From Linyphia triangularis (Eukaryota > Arthropoda > Arachnida > Araneae > Linyphiidae), in contig OZ021727.1 of the NCBI GenBank assembly GCA_963978545.1, positions 17,124,743 to 17,188,742 on the forward strand: a stretch of 64,000 nucleotides of DNA. The letters run 5' to 3'. The notes beneath the pieces were generated by a model, which was not told the origin of the DNA, did not search any database, and saw nothing but the letters and a program-made list of their open reading frames with translations. A program made the translations under genes and the position numbers. Shown piece after piece: positions 22,801-36,030 of this stretch (position 1 is the first letter of the stretch; the number at the start of each line of letters is the position of its first letter).

Positions 22801-25310
22801 CTGTGTATTTTCAATGAGGGAATTAGGCTCAAATACTTTCCTTTTCTTATTTAAAATTGCAAATATGTGACGATATGACTGAGGAATTCGACTCAGGTGA
22901 TTTTTTCAATAACCCTGGGTAAAAATAAATTGAAAGAATTCGAAAATGTTTAAATTTGAGTTTTCCGTACAATTAACATGTGGAAAATTAAAAACGAAAA
23001 TTTTTTATTGTGCACTTTTTGGGACCAACTTTTCAACCACTTATTATTTTCTGAGTGTTATAAAATTGGAATTGGAGATTCTGCTATATACTAGCTTCAA
23101 CTTCTTCATAGTAAAGAAATTTTGAAAATTTTACTTTTTGAACAATAATTCATTTAACATCGTCCCCCCGTGTATTTTCAATGAGGGAAATTAGCTCAAA
23201 TGCTTGCCTTTTCTGATTTTTTGTTGCGAATATGTGACGATTTGACTGCGGAATTCGACTCGGGTGATTTTTTCAATAACCCTGGGTCTAAAAAAATAGG
23301 AAGAATTCGAAAATGAAGAAATTTGAAGTTTTCCGTACGATTAACATGTTGAAAATTAAAAACGAAAAATTTTGATCGTGTACTTTTTGGGATAAACTTT
23401 TGAAAAACTTATTATTTTCTGAGTGTTATTAAATTGGAAATGGAGATTCTGCTATATACTAGCTTCCACTTCTTTATTGAAAAATTTTTTTGAAAATTTT
23501 ACTTTTTGAACAATAATTCATTTACCATCGTCCCCCCGTGTATTTTCAATGAGGGAAATAGGCTCAAATGCTTGCCTTTTCTGATTTTTTGTTGCGAATA
23601 AGTGACGATTTGACTGCGGAATTCGACTCCTGTGACTTTTTCAATAACCCTGGGTCTAAAAAAATAGGAAGAATTCGAAAATGAAGAAATTTGAAGTTAT
23701 CCGTACGATTAACATGTAAATTATTAAAAACGAAAAATTTTGATCGTGCACTTTTTGGGACCATCTTTTGAACCACTTAATATTTTCTGAGTGTTATAAA
23801 ATTGGAATTGGAGATTCTGCTATATACTAGCTTCAATTTCTTCATAGTAAAGAAATTTTGAAAATTTTACTTTTTGAACAATAATTCATTGAACATCGTC
23901 CCCCCGTGTATTTTCAATGAAGGAAATAGGCTCAAATACTTTCCTTTTCTTATTTATGGTTGCAAATATGTGACGATTTGACTGCGGAAATCGATTTGGG
24001 TGATTATTTCAATAACCCTGGGTCAAAAAAAAATTGAAAGAATTCGAAAATGTAGAAATTTGAAGTTTTCCGTACGATTAACATGTGGAAAATTAAAAAC
24101 GAAAAATTTTGTTCGTGCACTTTTTGGGACCAACTTTTGAACCACTTAATATTTTCTGAGTGTTATAAAATTGGAATTGGAGATTCTGCTATATACTAGT
24201 CTCAATTTCTTCTTAGTAAAGATATTTTGAAAATTTTACTTTTTGAACAATAATTCATTGAACATCGTCCCGCGTGTATTTTCAATGAGGGAAATAGGCT
24301 CAAATACTTTCCTTTTCTTATTTTTGGTTGCAAATATGTGACGATTTGACTGCGGAATTCGACTCAGGTGATCTTTTCAATAACCCTGGGTCAAAAAAAA
24401 TTGAAAGAATTCGAAAATGTCGAAATTTGAAGTTTTTCGTACGATTAACATATGGAAAATTAAAAACGAAATTTTTTTATTGTGCACTTTTTGGGACCAA
24501 CTTTTCAACCACTTATTATTTTCTGAGTGTTATAGAATTGGAATTGGAGATTCTTCTATATACTAGCTTCAACTTCTTCATAGTAAAGAAATTTTGAAAA
24601 TTTTACTTTTTGAACAATAATACATTGAACATCGTCCCCCCGTGTATTTTCAATGAGGGAAATAGGCTCAAATACTTTCCTTTTCTTATTTAAAATTGCA
24701 AATATGTGACGATTTGACTGAGGAATTCGACTCAGGTGATTTTTTCAATAACCCTGGGTAAAAATAAATTGAAAGAATTCGAAAATGTTTAAATTTGAGT
24801 TTTCCGTACAATTAACATGTGGAAATTTAAAAACGAAAAATTTTGATAGTGCACTTTTTGAAACCAACTTTTCAAACACTTATTATTTTCTGAGTGTTAT
24901 AAAATTGGAATTGGAGATTCTGCTATATACTAGCTTCAACTTCTTCATAGTAAAGAAATTTTGAAAATTTTACTTTTTGAACAATAATTCATTGAACATC
25001 GTCCCCCTGTGTATTTTCAATGAGGGAATTAGGCTCAAATACTTTCCTTTTCTTATTTAAAATTGCAAATATGTGACGATTTGACTGAGGAATTCGACTC
25101 AGGTGATTTTTTCAATAACCCTGGGTCAAAAAAAATTGAAAGAATTCGAAAATGGCGAAATTTGAAGTTTTCCGTACGATTAACATGTGGAAATTTAAAA
25201 ACGAAAAATTTTGATAGTGCACTTTTTGAAACCAACTTTTCAACCCTTTATTATTTTCTGAGTGTTATAAAATTGGAATTGGAGATTCTGCTATATACTA
25301 GCTTCAACTT
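22801..25310 (+). repeat. Segment i-j-k-f-g-h-i/w
   Basis: Marks 22868, 23235, 23603, 23971, 24339, 24707 and 25074. The monomer at 22868 has the class h body (aaaataaattg, tgtttaaatttgag) joined to a class i end. Classes j and k match 28387 and 28755 at offset 5152. Class k is followed directly by class f, a join not seen in other copies. Marks 24339 and 24707 match 19562 and 19924. The last monomer has a class i head (ctgaggaattcgactcagg) and a class w body (aaaatggcg). Confidence 0.75.
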
Positions 25311-27960
25311 CTTCAAAGTAAAAAAATTTTGAAAATTTTACTTTTTGAACAATAATTCATTTAACATCGTCCCCCCTGTGTATTTTCAATGAGGGTAATT
25401 AGCACAAATGCTTGCCTTTTCTGATTTTTTGTTGCGAATATGTGACGATTTAACTGCGGAATTCGACTCGGGTGAATTTTTCAATAACCCTGGGTCTAAA
25501 AAAATAGGAAGAATTCGAAAATTAATAAAATTTGAACTTTTCCGTACGATTAACATGTGGAAAATTAAAAACGAAAAATTTTGATCGTGCACTTTTTGGG
25601 ACAATCTTTTGAACCACTTAATATTTTCTGAGTGTTATAAAATTGAAATTTTAGATTCTGCTATATACTAGCTTCAATTTCTTCATAGTAAAAAAATTTA
25701 GAAAATTTTATATTTTGAACAATAATTCATTGAACATGGTCCCCCCGTGTATTTTCAATGAGGGAAATAGGCTCAAATACTTTCCTTTTCTTATTTTTGG
25801 TTGCAAATATGTGACGATTTGACTGCGGAATTCGACTCGGTTGATTTTTTCAATAACCCTGGGTCAAAAAAAAATTGAAAGAATTCGAAAATGTAGAAAT
25901 GTGAAGTTTTCCGTACGATTAACATGTGGAAAATTAAAAACGAAAATTTTTGATTTTGTACTTTTTGGGATAAACTTTTGAACAACTTAATATTTTCTGA
26001 GTGTTATTAAATTGGAAATGGAGATTCTGCTATATACTAGCTTCCACTTCTTCATAGTAAAGAAATTTTGAAAATTTTACTTTTTGAACAATAATTCATT
26101 GAACATCGTCCCCCCGTGTATTTTCAATGAGGGAAATAGGATCAAATACTTTCCTTTTCTTATTTAAAATTGCAAATATGTGACGATTTGACTGCGGAAT
26201 TCGACTCAGAAGATTTTTTCAATAACCCTGGGTAAAAAAAAATTTAAAGAATTCGAAAATGTCGAAATTTGAAGTTTTTCGTACGATTAACAAGTGGAAA
26301 ATTAAAAACGAAAATTTTTTATTGTGCACTTTTTGGGACCAACTTTTCAACCACTTATTATTTTCTGAGTGTTATAAAATTAGAATTGGAGATTCTGCTA
26401 TATACTAGCTTCAATTTCTTCATAGTAAAGAAATTTTGAAAATTTTACATTTTGAACAATAATTCATTGAACATCGTCCCCCCGTGTATTTTCAATAAAG
26501 GAAATAGGCTCAAATACTTTCCTTTTCTTATTTAAAATTGCAAATATGTGACGATTTGACTGCGGAATTCGACTCGCGTGATTTTTTCAATTACACTGGG
26601 TCTAAAAAAATAGGAAGAATTCGAAAAATAAGAAATTTGAAGTTTTCCGTACGATTAACATGTGGAAAATTAAAAACGAAATATTTTGATCATGCACTTT
26701 TTGGGACCAACTTTTGAACCACTTAATATTTTCTGAGTGTTATAAAATTAAAATTTTAGATTCTGCTATATACCAGCTTCAACTTCTTCATAGTAAAAAA
26801 TTTTTGAAAATTTTACTTTTTGAACAATAATTCATTGAACATCGTCCCCCCGTGTATTTTCAAAGAGGGAAATAGGCTCAAATGCTTGATTTTTCTGATT
26901 TTTGGTTGCAAATATGTGACGACTTGACTGCGGAATTCGACTCGGGTGATTTTTTCAATTACCCTGGGTCTAAAAAAATAGGCAGAGTTCGAAAGAAATT
27001 TGAACTTTTCCAAACGATTAACATGAGGAAAATTAAAAACGAAAAATTTTGATCGTGTACTTATTGGGACCAACTTTTGAACCATCACTTAATATTTTCT
27101 GAGTGTTATAAAATTGGAATTGGAGATTCTGCTATATACTAGCTTCAATTTCTTCATAGTAAAGAAATTTTGAAAATTTTACTTTTTGAACAATAATTCA
27201 TTGAACATCGTCCCCCCGTGTATTTTCAATGAAGGAAATAGGCTCAAATACTTTCCTTTTCTTATTTATGGTTGCAAATATGTGACGATTTGACTGCGGA
27301 AATCGATTTGGGTGATTATTTCAATAACCCTGGGTCAAAAAAAAATTGAAAGAATTCGAAAATGTAGAAATTTGAAGTTTTCCGTACGATTAACATGTGG
27401 AAAATTAAAAACGAAAAATTTTGTTCGTGCACTTTTTGGGACCAACTTTTGAACCACTTAATATTTTCTGAGTGTTATAAAATTGGAATTGGAGATTCTG
27501 CTATATACTAGTCTCAATTTCTTCATAGTAAAGAAATTTTGAAAATTTTACTTTTTGAACAATAATACATTGAACATCGTCCCCCCGTGTATTTTCAATG
27601 AGGGAAATAGGCTCAAATACTTTCCTTTTCTTATTTAAAATTGCAAATATGTGACGATTTGACTGAGGAATTCGACTCAGGTGATTTTTTCAATAACCCT
27701 GGGTAAAAATAAATTGAAAGAATTCGAAAATGTTTAAATTTGAGTTTTCCGTACAATTAACATGTGGAAATTTAAAAACGAAAAATTTTGATAGTGCACT
27801 TTTTGAAACCAACTTTTCAAACACTTATTATTTTCTGAGTGTTATAAAATTGGAATTGGAGATTCTGCTATATACTAGCTTCAACTTCTTCATAGTAAAG
27901 AAATTTTGAAAATTTTACTTTTTGAACAATAATTCATTGAACATCGTCCCCCTGTGTATT
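25311..27960 (+). repeat. Block a-b-c-d-e-f-h, class g missing, second instance
   Basis: Marks 25443, 25812, 26181, 26549, 26917, 27283 and 27652. Matches 20235-22800 at an offset of about 5151 bp (14 monomers), including the same missing class g. Private changes are tttcaataaaggaaat near 26493, caattacac near 26588 and tgacgacttg at 26917. Confidence 0.85.
27511..27538. other. Second copy of the class g deletion junction
   Basis: The mixed tail tagtctcaatttcttcatag is the same as at 22361-22388. A shared, base-for-base junction argues for one deletion event followed by duplication of the shortened block, and against two independent deletions. Confidence 0.8.
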
Positions 27961-30490
27961 TTCAATGAGGGAATTAGGCTCAAATACTTTCCTTTTCTTA
28001 TTTAAAATTGCAAATATGTGACGATTTGACTGAGGAATTCGACTCAGGTGATTTTTTCAATAACCCTGGGTCAAAAAAAATTGAAAGAATTCGAAAATGT
28101 CGAAATTTGAAGTTTTTCGTACGATTAACATGTGGAAAATTAAAAACGAAAATTTTTTATTGTGCACTTTTTGGGACCAACTTTTCAACCACTTATTATT
28201 TTCTGAGTGTTATAAAATTGGAATTGGAGATTCTGCTATATACTAGCTTCAACTTCTTCATAGTAAAGAAATTTTGAAAATTTTACTTTTTGAACAATAA
28301 TTCATTTAACATCGTCCCCCCGTGTATTTTCAATGAGGGAAATTAGCTCAAATGCTTGCCTTTTCTGATTTTTTGTTGCGAATATGTGACGATTTGACTG
28401 CGGAATTCGACTCGGGTGATTTTTTCAATAACCCTGGGTCTAAAAAAATAGGAAGAATTCGAAAATGAAGAAATTTGAAGTTTTCCGTACGATTAACATG
28501 TTGAAAATTAAAAACGAAAAATTTTGATCGTGTACTTTTTGGGATAAACTTTTGAAAAACTTATTATTTTCTGAGTGTTATTAAATTGGAAATGGAGATT
28601 CTGCTATATACTAGCTTCCACTTCTTTATTGAAAAAATTTTTTGAAAATTTTACTTTTTGAACAATAATTCATTTACCATCGTCCCCCCGTGTATTTTCA
28701 ATGAGGGAAATAGGCTCAAATGCTTGCCTTTTCTGATTTTTTGTTGCGAATAAGTGACGATTTGACTGCGGAATTCGACTCCTGTGACTTTTTCAATAAC
28801 CCTGGGTCTAAAAAAATAGGAAGAATTCGAAAATGAAGAAATTTGAAGTTATCCGTACGATTAACATGTAAATTATTAAAAACGAAAAATTTTGATCGTG
28901 CACTTTTTGGGACCATCTTTTGAACCACTTAATATTTTCTGAGTGTTATAAAATTGAAATTTTAGATTCTGCTATATACTAGCTTTAATTTCTTCATAGT
29001 AAAAAAATTTTGAAAATTTTACATTATGAACAATAATTCATTGAACATCGTCCCCCCGTGTATTTTCAATGAGGGAAATAGGCTCAAATACTTTCCTTTT
29101 CTTATTTTTGGTTGCAAATATGTGACGATTTGACTGCGGAATTCGACTCGGGTGATTTTTTCAATAACCCTGGGTCAAAAAAAAATTGAAAGAATTCGAA
29201 AATGTAGAAATTTGAAGTTTTCCGTACGATTAACATGTGGAAATTTAAAAACTAAAAAATTTGATAGTGCACTTTTTGGGACCAACTTTTGAACCACTTA
29301 ATATTTTCTGAGTGTTATAAAATTGAAATTTTAGATTCTGCTATATACTAGCTTCAATTTCTTCATAGTAAAGAAATTTTGAAATTTTTACTTTTTGAAC
29401 AATAATTCATTGAACATCGTCCATCCGTGTATTTTCAATGAGGGAAATAGGATCAAATACTTTCCTTTTCTTATTTAAAATTGCAAATATGTGACGATTT
29501 GACTGCGGAATTCGACTCAGGTGATCTTTTCAATAACCCTGGGTCAAAAAAAATTGAAAGAATTCGAAAATGTCGAAATTTGAATGTTTCCGTACGATTA
29601 ACATGTGGAAATTTAAAAATGAAAAAATTTGATAGTGCACTTTTTGAAACCAATTTTTCAACCACTTATTATTTTCTGAGTGTTATAAAATTGGAATTGG
29701 AGATTCTGCTATATACTAGTCTCAATTTCTTCATAGTAAAGATATTTTGAAAATTTTACTTTTTGAACAATAACTCATTGAACATCGTCCCCCCGTGTAT
29801 TTTCAATGAGGGAAAGAGGCTCAAATACTTTCCTTTTCTTATTTTTGGTTGCAAATATGTGACGATTTGACTGCGGAATTCGACTCGGGTGACTTTTTCA
29901 ATAACCCTGGGTCAAAAAAAAATTGAAAGAATTCGAAAATGTCGAAATTTGAAGTTTTTCGTACGATTAACATGTGGAAAATTAAAAACGAAATTTTTTT
30001 ATTGTGCACTTTTTGAGACCAACTTTTCAACCACTTATTATTTTCTGAGTGTTATAAAATTGGAATTGGAGATTCTGCTATATACTAGTTTCAACTTCTT
30101 CATAGTAAAGAAATTTTGAAAATTTTACTTTTTGAACAATAATTCATTTAACATCGTCCCCCCGTGTATTTTCAATGAGGGAAATTAGCTCAAATGCTTG
30201 CCTTTTCTGATTTTTTGTTGCAAATATGTGACGATTTGTCTGCGGAATTCGACTCGGGTGATTTTTTCAATAACCCTGGGTCTAAAAAAATAGGAAGAAT
30301 TCGAAAATGAAGAAATTTGAACTTTTCCGTACGATTAACATGTGGAAAATTAAAAACGTAAAATTTTGATCGTGCACTTTTTGGGACCATCTTTTGAACC
30401 ACTTAATATTTTCTGAGTGTTATAAAATTGAAATTTTAGATTCTGCTATATAATAGCTTCAATTTCTTCATAGTAAAGAAATTTTGAAAA
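27961..30490 (+). repeat. Block i-j-k-l-m-n-o, complete copy
   Basis: Marks 28019, 28387, 28755, 29123, 29492, 29860 and 30229. This is the best reference for the region broken by the N run at 10 kb, and it matches 36055-38584 at offset 8094 (22 monomers). Against that copy I noticed only a handful of differences: near 28627 (an A/T-run border), near 28725, and tttgtctgcgg against tttgactgcgg near 30237. Confidence 0.85.
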
Positions 30491-33433
30491 TTTTACTTTT
30501 TGAACAATAATTCATTGAACATCGTCCCCCCGTGTATTTTCAATGAGGGAAATAGGCTCAAATACTTTCCTTTTCTTATTTAAAATTGCAAATATGTGAC
30601 GATTTGACTGCGGAATTCGACTCAGGTGATTTTTTCAATAACCCTGGGTAAAAAAAAAATTGAAAGAATTCGAAAATGTCGAAATTTGAAGTTTTCCGTA
30701 CGATTAACATGTGGAAATTTAAAAACGAAAATTTTGATAGTGCACTTTTTGAAACCAACTTTTCAACCACTTATTATTTTCTGAGTGTTATAAAATTGGA
30801 ATTGGAGATTCTGCTATATACTAGCTTCAACTTCTTCATAGTAAAGAAATTTTGAAAATTTTACTTTTTGAACAATAATTCATTGAACATCGTCCTGCGT
30901 GTATTTTCAATGAGGTAAATAGGGTCAAATACTTTCCTTTTCTTATTTTTGGTTGCAAATATGTGACGATTTGACTGCGGAATTCGACTCGGGTGATTTT
31001 TTCAATAACCCTGGGTCAAAAAAAAATGGAAAGAATTCGAAAATGTAGAAATTTGAAGTTTTCCGTACGATTAACATGTGGAAATATAAAAACGAAAAAT
31101 TTTGATAGTGCACTTTTTGGGACCAACTTTTGAACAACTTAATATTTTCTGAGTGTTATTAAATTGGAAATGGAGATTCTGCTATATACTAGCTTCCACT
31201 TCTTTATTGAAAAATTTGTTTGAAAATTTTACTTTTTGAACAATAATTCATTTACCATCGTCTCCCCGTGTATTTTCAATGAGGGAAATAGGCTCAAATA
31301 CTTTCCTTTTCATATTTAAAATTGCAAATATGTGACGATTTGACTGCGGAATTCGACTCGGGTGATTTTTTCAATAACCCTGGGTCTAAAAAAATAGGAA
31401 GAATTCGAAAATTAAGAAATTTGAACTTTTACGAACGATTAACATGTGGAAAATTAAAAACGAAAAATTTTAAACGTGCACTTTTTTGGACCATCTTTTG
31501 AACCACTTAATATTTTCTGAGTGTTATAAAATTGAAATTTTAGATTCGGCTATATACTAGCTTCAATTTCTTCATAGTAAAAAAATTTAGAAAATTTTAC
31601 ATTTTAAACAATAATTCATTGAACATGGTCCCCCCGTGTATTTTCAATGAGGGAAAGAGGCTCAAATACTTTCCTTTTCTTATTTTTGGTTGCAAATATG
31701 TGACGATTTGACTGCGGAATTCGACTCGGGTGACTTTTTGAATAACCCTGGGTCAAAAAAAAATTGAAAGAATTCGAAAATGTCGAAATTTGAAGTTTTT
31801 CGTACGATTAACATGTGGAAAATTAAAAACGAAATTTTTTTATTGTGCACTTTTTGATACCAACTTTTCAACCACTTATTATTTTCTGAGTGTTATAAAA
31901 TTGGAATTGGAGACTCTGCTATATACTAGCTTCAACTTCTTCATAGTAAAGAAATTTTGAAAATTTTACTTTTTCAACAATAATTCATTGAACATCGTCC
32001 CCCCGTGTATTTTCAATGAGGGAAATAGGCTCAAATACTTTCCTTTTCTTATTTAAAATTGCAATTATGTGACGATTTGACTGCGGAATTCGACTCAGGT
32101 GATTTTTTCAATAACCCTGGGTAAAAAAAAATTGAAAGAATTCGAAAATGTCGAAATTTGAAGTTTTCCGTACGATTAACATGTGGAAATTTAAAAACGA
32201 AAATTTTGATAGTGCACTTTTTGAAACCAACTTTTCAACCACTTATTATTTTCTGAGTGTTATAAAATTGGAATTGGAGATTCTGCTATATACTAGCTTC
32301 AACTTCTTCATAGTAAAGAAATTTTGAAAATTTTACTTTTTGAACAATAATTCATTGAACATCGTCCTGCGTGTATTTTCAATGAGGTAAATAGGGTCAA
32401 ATACTTTCCTTTTCTTATTTTTGGTTGCAAATATGTGACGATTTGACTGCGGAATTCGACTCGGGTGATTTTTTCAATAACCCTGGGTCAAAAAAAAATG
32501 GAAAGAATTCGAAAATGTAGAAATTTGAAGTTTTCCGTACGATTAACATGTGGAAATTTAAAAACGAAAAATTTTGATAGTGCACTTTTTGGGACCAACT
32601 TTTGAACAACTTAATATTTTCTGAGTGTTATTAAATTGGAAATGGAGATTCTGCTATATACTAGCTTCCACTTCTTTATTGAAAAATTTGTTTGAAAATT
32701 TTACTTTTTGAACAATAATTCATTTACCATCGTCTCCCCGTGTATTTTCAATGAGGGAAATAGGCTCAAATACTTTCCTTTTCTTATTTAAAATTGCAAA
32801 TATGTGACGATTTGACTGCGGAATTCGACTCGGGTGATTTTTTCAATAACCCTGGGTCTAAAAAAATAGGAAGAATTCGAAAATTAAGAAATTTGAACTT
32901 TTACGAACGATTAACATGTGGAAAATTAAAAACGAAAAATTTTAAACGTGCACTTTTTTGGACCATCTTTTGAACCACTTAATATTTTCTGAGTGTTATA
33001 AAATTGAAATTTTAGATTCTGCTATATACTAGCTTCAATTTCTTCATAGTAAAAAAATTTAGAAAATCTTACATTTTAAACAATAATTCATTGAACATGG
33101 TCCCCCCGTGTATTTTCAATGAGGGAAAGAGGCTCAAATACTTTCCTTTTCTTATTTTTGGTTGCAAATATGTGACGATTTGACTGCGGAATTCGACTCG
33201 GGTGACTTTTTGAATAACCCTGGGTCAAAAAAAAATTGAAAGAATTCGAAAATGTCGAAATTTGAAGTTTTTCGTACGATTAACATGTGGAAAATTAAAA
33301 ACGAAAATTTTTTATTGTGCACTTTTTGAGACCAACTTTTCAACCACTTATTATTTTCTGAGTGTTATAAAATTGGAATTGGAGACTCTGCTATATACTA
33401 GCTTCAACTTCTTCATAGTAAAGAAATTTTGAA
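30491..33433 (+). repeat. Four-monomer higher-order repeat p-q-r-n, two copies (1472 bp)
   Basis: Marks 30597, 30964, 31333, 31701 and then 32070, 32436, 32805, 33173. Corresponding marks are 1472-1473 bp apart. Class q has tgcgtgtattttcaatgagg, then taaatagggtc. Class r has a C head, a t body and ttttacgaacg with aaacgtgcac. Class n here reads gtgactttttgaataacc, a change private to these two copies (s-class neighbours lack it). Small differences between the copies: attgcaaat against attgcaatt at the first mark, gaaatataaaaacg near 31081, and the run lengths of A. Confidence 0.85.
30597..30963 (+). repeat. Reference monomer, C head / a body / T1 tail
   Basis: The third head type has cttatttaaaattgca in place of cttatttttggttgca before the phase mark. 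Its body lacks the c of gggtc and reads gggtaaaa. The tail is T1. C heads are also found on t bodies (marks at 7954, 14779, 31333, 32805, 41263, 55987, 60774) and on c bodies (for example 5376 and 7586), so head and body have been exchanged between lineages. Confidence 0.8.
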
Positions 33434-34849
33434 AATTTTACTTTTTGAACAATAATTCATTTAACATCGTCCCCCCGTGTATTTTCAATGAGGGAAATTA
33501 GCTCAAATGCTTGCCTTTTCTGATTTTTTGTTGCAAATATGTGACGATTTGACTGCGGAATTCGACTCGGGTGATTTTTTCAATAACCCTGGGTCTAAAA
33601 AAATAGGAAGAATTCGAAAATTAAGAAATTTGAACTTTTACGAACGATTAACATGTGGAAAATTAAAAACGAAAAATTTTAAACGTGCACTTTTTTGGAC
33701 CATCTTTTGAACCACTTAATATTTTCTGAGTGTTATAAAATTGAAATTTTAGATTCTGCTATATACTAGCTTCAATTTCTTCATAGTAAAGAAATTTTGA
33801 AAATTTTACTTTTTCAACAATAATTCATTGAACATCGTCCCCCCGTGTATTTTCAATGAGGGAAATAGGCTCAAATACTTTCCTTTTCTTATTTAAAATT
33901 GCAATTATGTGACGATTTGACTGCGGAATTCGACTCAGGTGATTTTTTCAATAACCCTGGGTAAAAAAAAATTGAAAGAATTCGAAAATGTCGAAATTTG
34001 AAGTTTTCCGTACGATTAACATGTGGAAATTTAAAAACGAAAATTTTGATAGTGCACTTTTTGAAACCAACTTTTCAACCACTTATTATTTTCTGAGTGT
34101 TAGAAAATTGGAATTGGAGATTCTGCTATATACTAGCTTCAACTTCTTCATAGTAAAGAAATTTTGAAAATTTTACTTTTTGAACAATAATTCATTGAAC
34201 ATCGTCCCCCTGTGTATTTTCAATGAGGGAAATAGGATAAAATACTTTCCTTTTCTTATTTAAAATTGCAAATATGTGACGATTTGACTGCGGAATTCGA
34301 CTCAGGTGATTTTTTCAATAACCCTGGGTCAAAAAAAATTGAAAGAATTTGAAAATGTCGAAATTTGAAGTTTTTCGTACGATTAACAAGTGGAAAATTA
34401 AAAACGAAAATTTTTTATTGTGCTCTTTTTGGTACCAACTTTTTAACCACTTATTATTTTCTGAGTGTTATAAAATTGGAATTGGAGATTCTGCTATATA
34501 CTAGCTTCAAATTCTTCATAGTAAAGAAATTTTGAAAATTTTACTTTTTGAACAATAATTCATTGAACATCGTCCTGCGTGTATTTTCAATGAGGTAAAT
34601 AGGCTCAAATGCTTGCCTTTTCTGATTTTTGGTTGCGAATATGTGACGAATTGACTGCGGAATTCGACTCGGGTGATTTTTTCAATAACCCTGGGTCTAA
34701 AAAAATAGGAAGAATTCGAAAATGAAGAAATTTGAAGTTTTCCGTACGATTAACATGTGGAAAATTAAAAACGAAAAATTTTGATCGTGTACTTTTTGGG
34801 ATAAACTTTTGAACAACTTAATATTTTCTGAGTGTTATTAAATTGGAAA

Positions 34850-34874
34850 TGGAGATTCTGCTATATACTAGCTT
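34850..34874. other. Junction deleting one monomer (class k)
   Basis: The u tail is T3 up to ggaaatggagattctg. The sequence then continues as the class k tail (gcttcaatttcttcatag, later acattatgaac). In the copies at 5.7-6.5 and 16.2-17.0 kb a whole class k monomer lies between these halves. The switch falls within gattctgctatatactag, which is nearly invariant across the window. Confidence 0.75.
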
Positions 34875-35039
34875 CAATTTCTTCATAGTAAAAAAATTTT
34901 GAAAATTTTACATTATGAACAATAATTCATTGAACATCGTCCCGCCGTGTATTTTCAATGAGGGAAATAGCCTCAAATACTTTCCTTTTCTTATTTTTGG
35001 TTGCAAATATGTGACGATTTGACTGCGGAATTCGACTCA

Positions 35040-35054
35040 GGTGATTTTTTCAAT
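35040..35054. other. Junction deleting about four to five monomers (classes a-d)
   Basis: The head is class w (B head, cgactcaggtgatttttt). From caattaccctgggtct the body is class e with aggcagagttcg. In the long copies w is followed by a, b, c, d and then e. The join lies in the shared gtgattttttcaat stretch and keeps the 368 bp register. Confidence 0.75.
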
Positions 35055-36030
35055 TACCCTGGGTCTAAAAAAATAGGCAGAGTTCGAAAGAAATTTGAAC
35101 TTTTCCAAACGATTAACATGAGGAGAATTAAAAACGAAAAATTTTGATCGTGTACTTATTGGGACCAACTTTTGAACCATCACTTAATATTTTCTGAGTG
35201 TTATAAAATTGGAATTGGAGATTCTGCTATATACTAGCTTCAATTTCTTCATAGTAAAGACATTTTGAAAATTTTACTTTTTGAACAATAATTCATTGAA
35301 CATCGTCCCCCCGTGTATTTTCAATGAAGGAAATAGGCTCAAATACTTTCCTTTTCTTATTTATGGTTGCAAATATGTGACGATTTGACTGCGGAAATCG
35401 ATTTGGGTGATTATTTCAATAACCCTGGGTCAAAAAAAAATTGAAAGAATTCGAAAATGTAGAAATTTGAAGTTTTCCGTACGATTAACATGTGGAAAAT
35501 TAAAAACGAAAAATTTTGTTCGTGCACTTTTTGGACCAACTTTTGAACCACTTAATATTTTCTGAGTGTTATAAAATTGGAATTGGAGATTCTGCTATAT
35601 ACTAGTCTCAATTTCTTTTTAGTAAAGATATTTTGAAAATTTTACTTTTTGAACAATAATTCATTGAACATCGTCCCGCGTGTATTTTCAATGAGGGAAA
35701 TAGGCTCAAATACTTTCCTTTTCTTATTTTTGGTTGCAAATATGTGACGATTTGACTGCGGAATTCGACTCAGGTGATCTTTTCAATAACCCTGGGTCAA
35801 AAAAAATTGAAAGAATTCGAAAATGTCGAAATTTGAAGTTTTTCGTACGATTAACATGTGGAAAATTAAAAACGAAATTTTTTTATTGTGCACTTTTTGG
35901 GACCAACTTTTCAACCACTTATTATTTTCTGAGTGTTATAGAATTGGAATTGGAGATTCTTCTATATACTAGCTTCAACTTCTTCATAGTAAAGAAATTT
36001 TGAAAATTTTACTTTTTGAACAATAATACA

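Larger units (their letters stand above)
33434..36030 (+). repeat. Contracted segment o/r-p-t-u-(w/e)-f-g
   Basis: Marks 33542, 33910, 34277, 34644, 35012, 35378 and 35745. Marks 33910-34644 match 15515-16249 at offset 18395 (50 monomers). The block then departs from the reference order: class k is missing at 34850-34874 and classes a-d are missing at 35040-35054, both without loss of phase. Class f and g follow as usual. The first monomer has a class o head and class r body. Confidence 0.8.
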
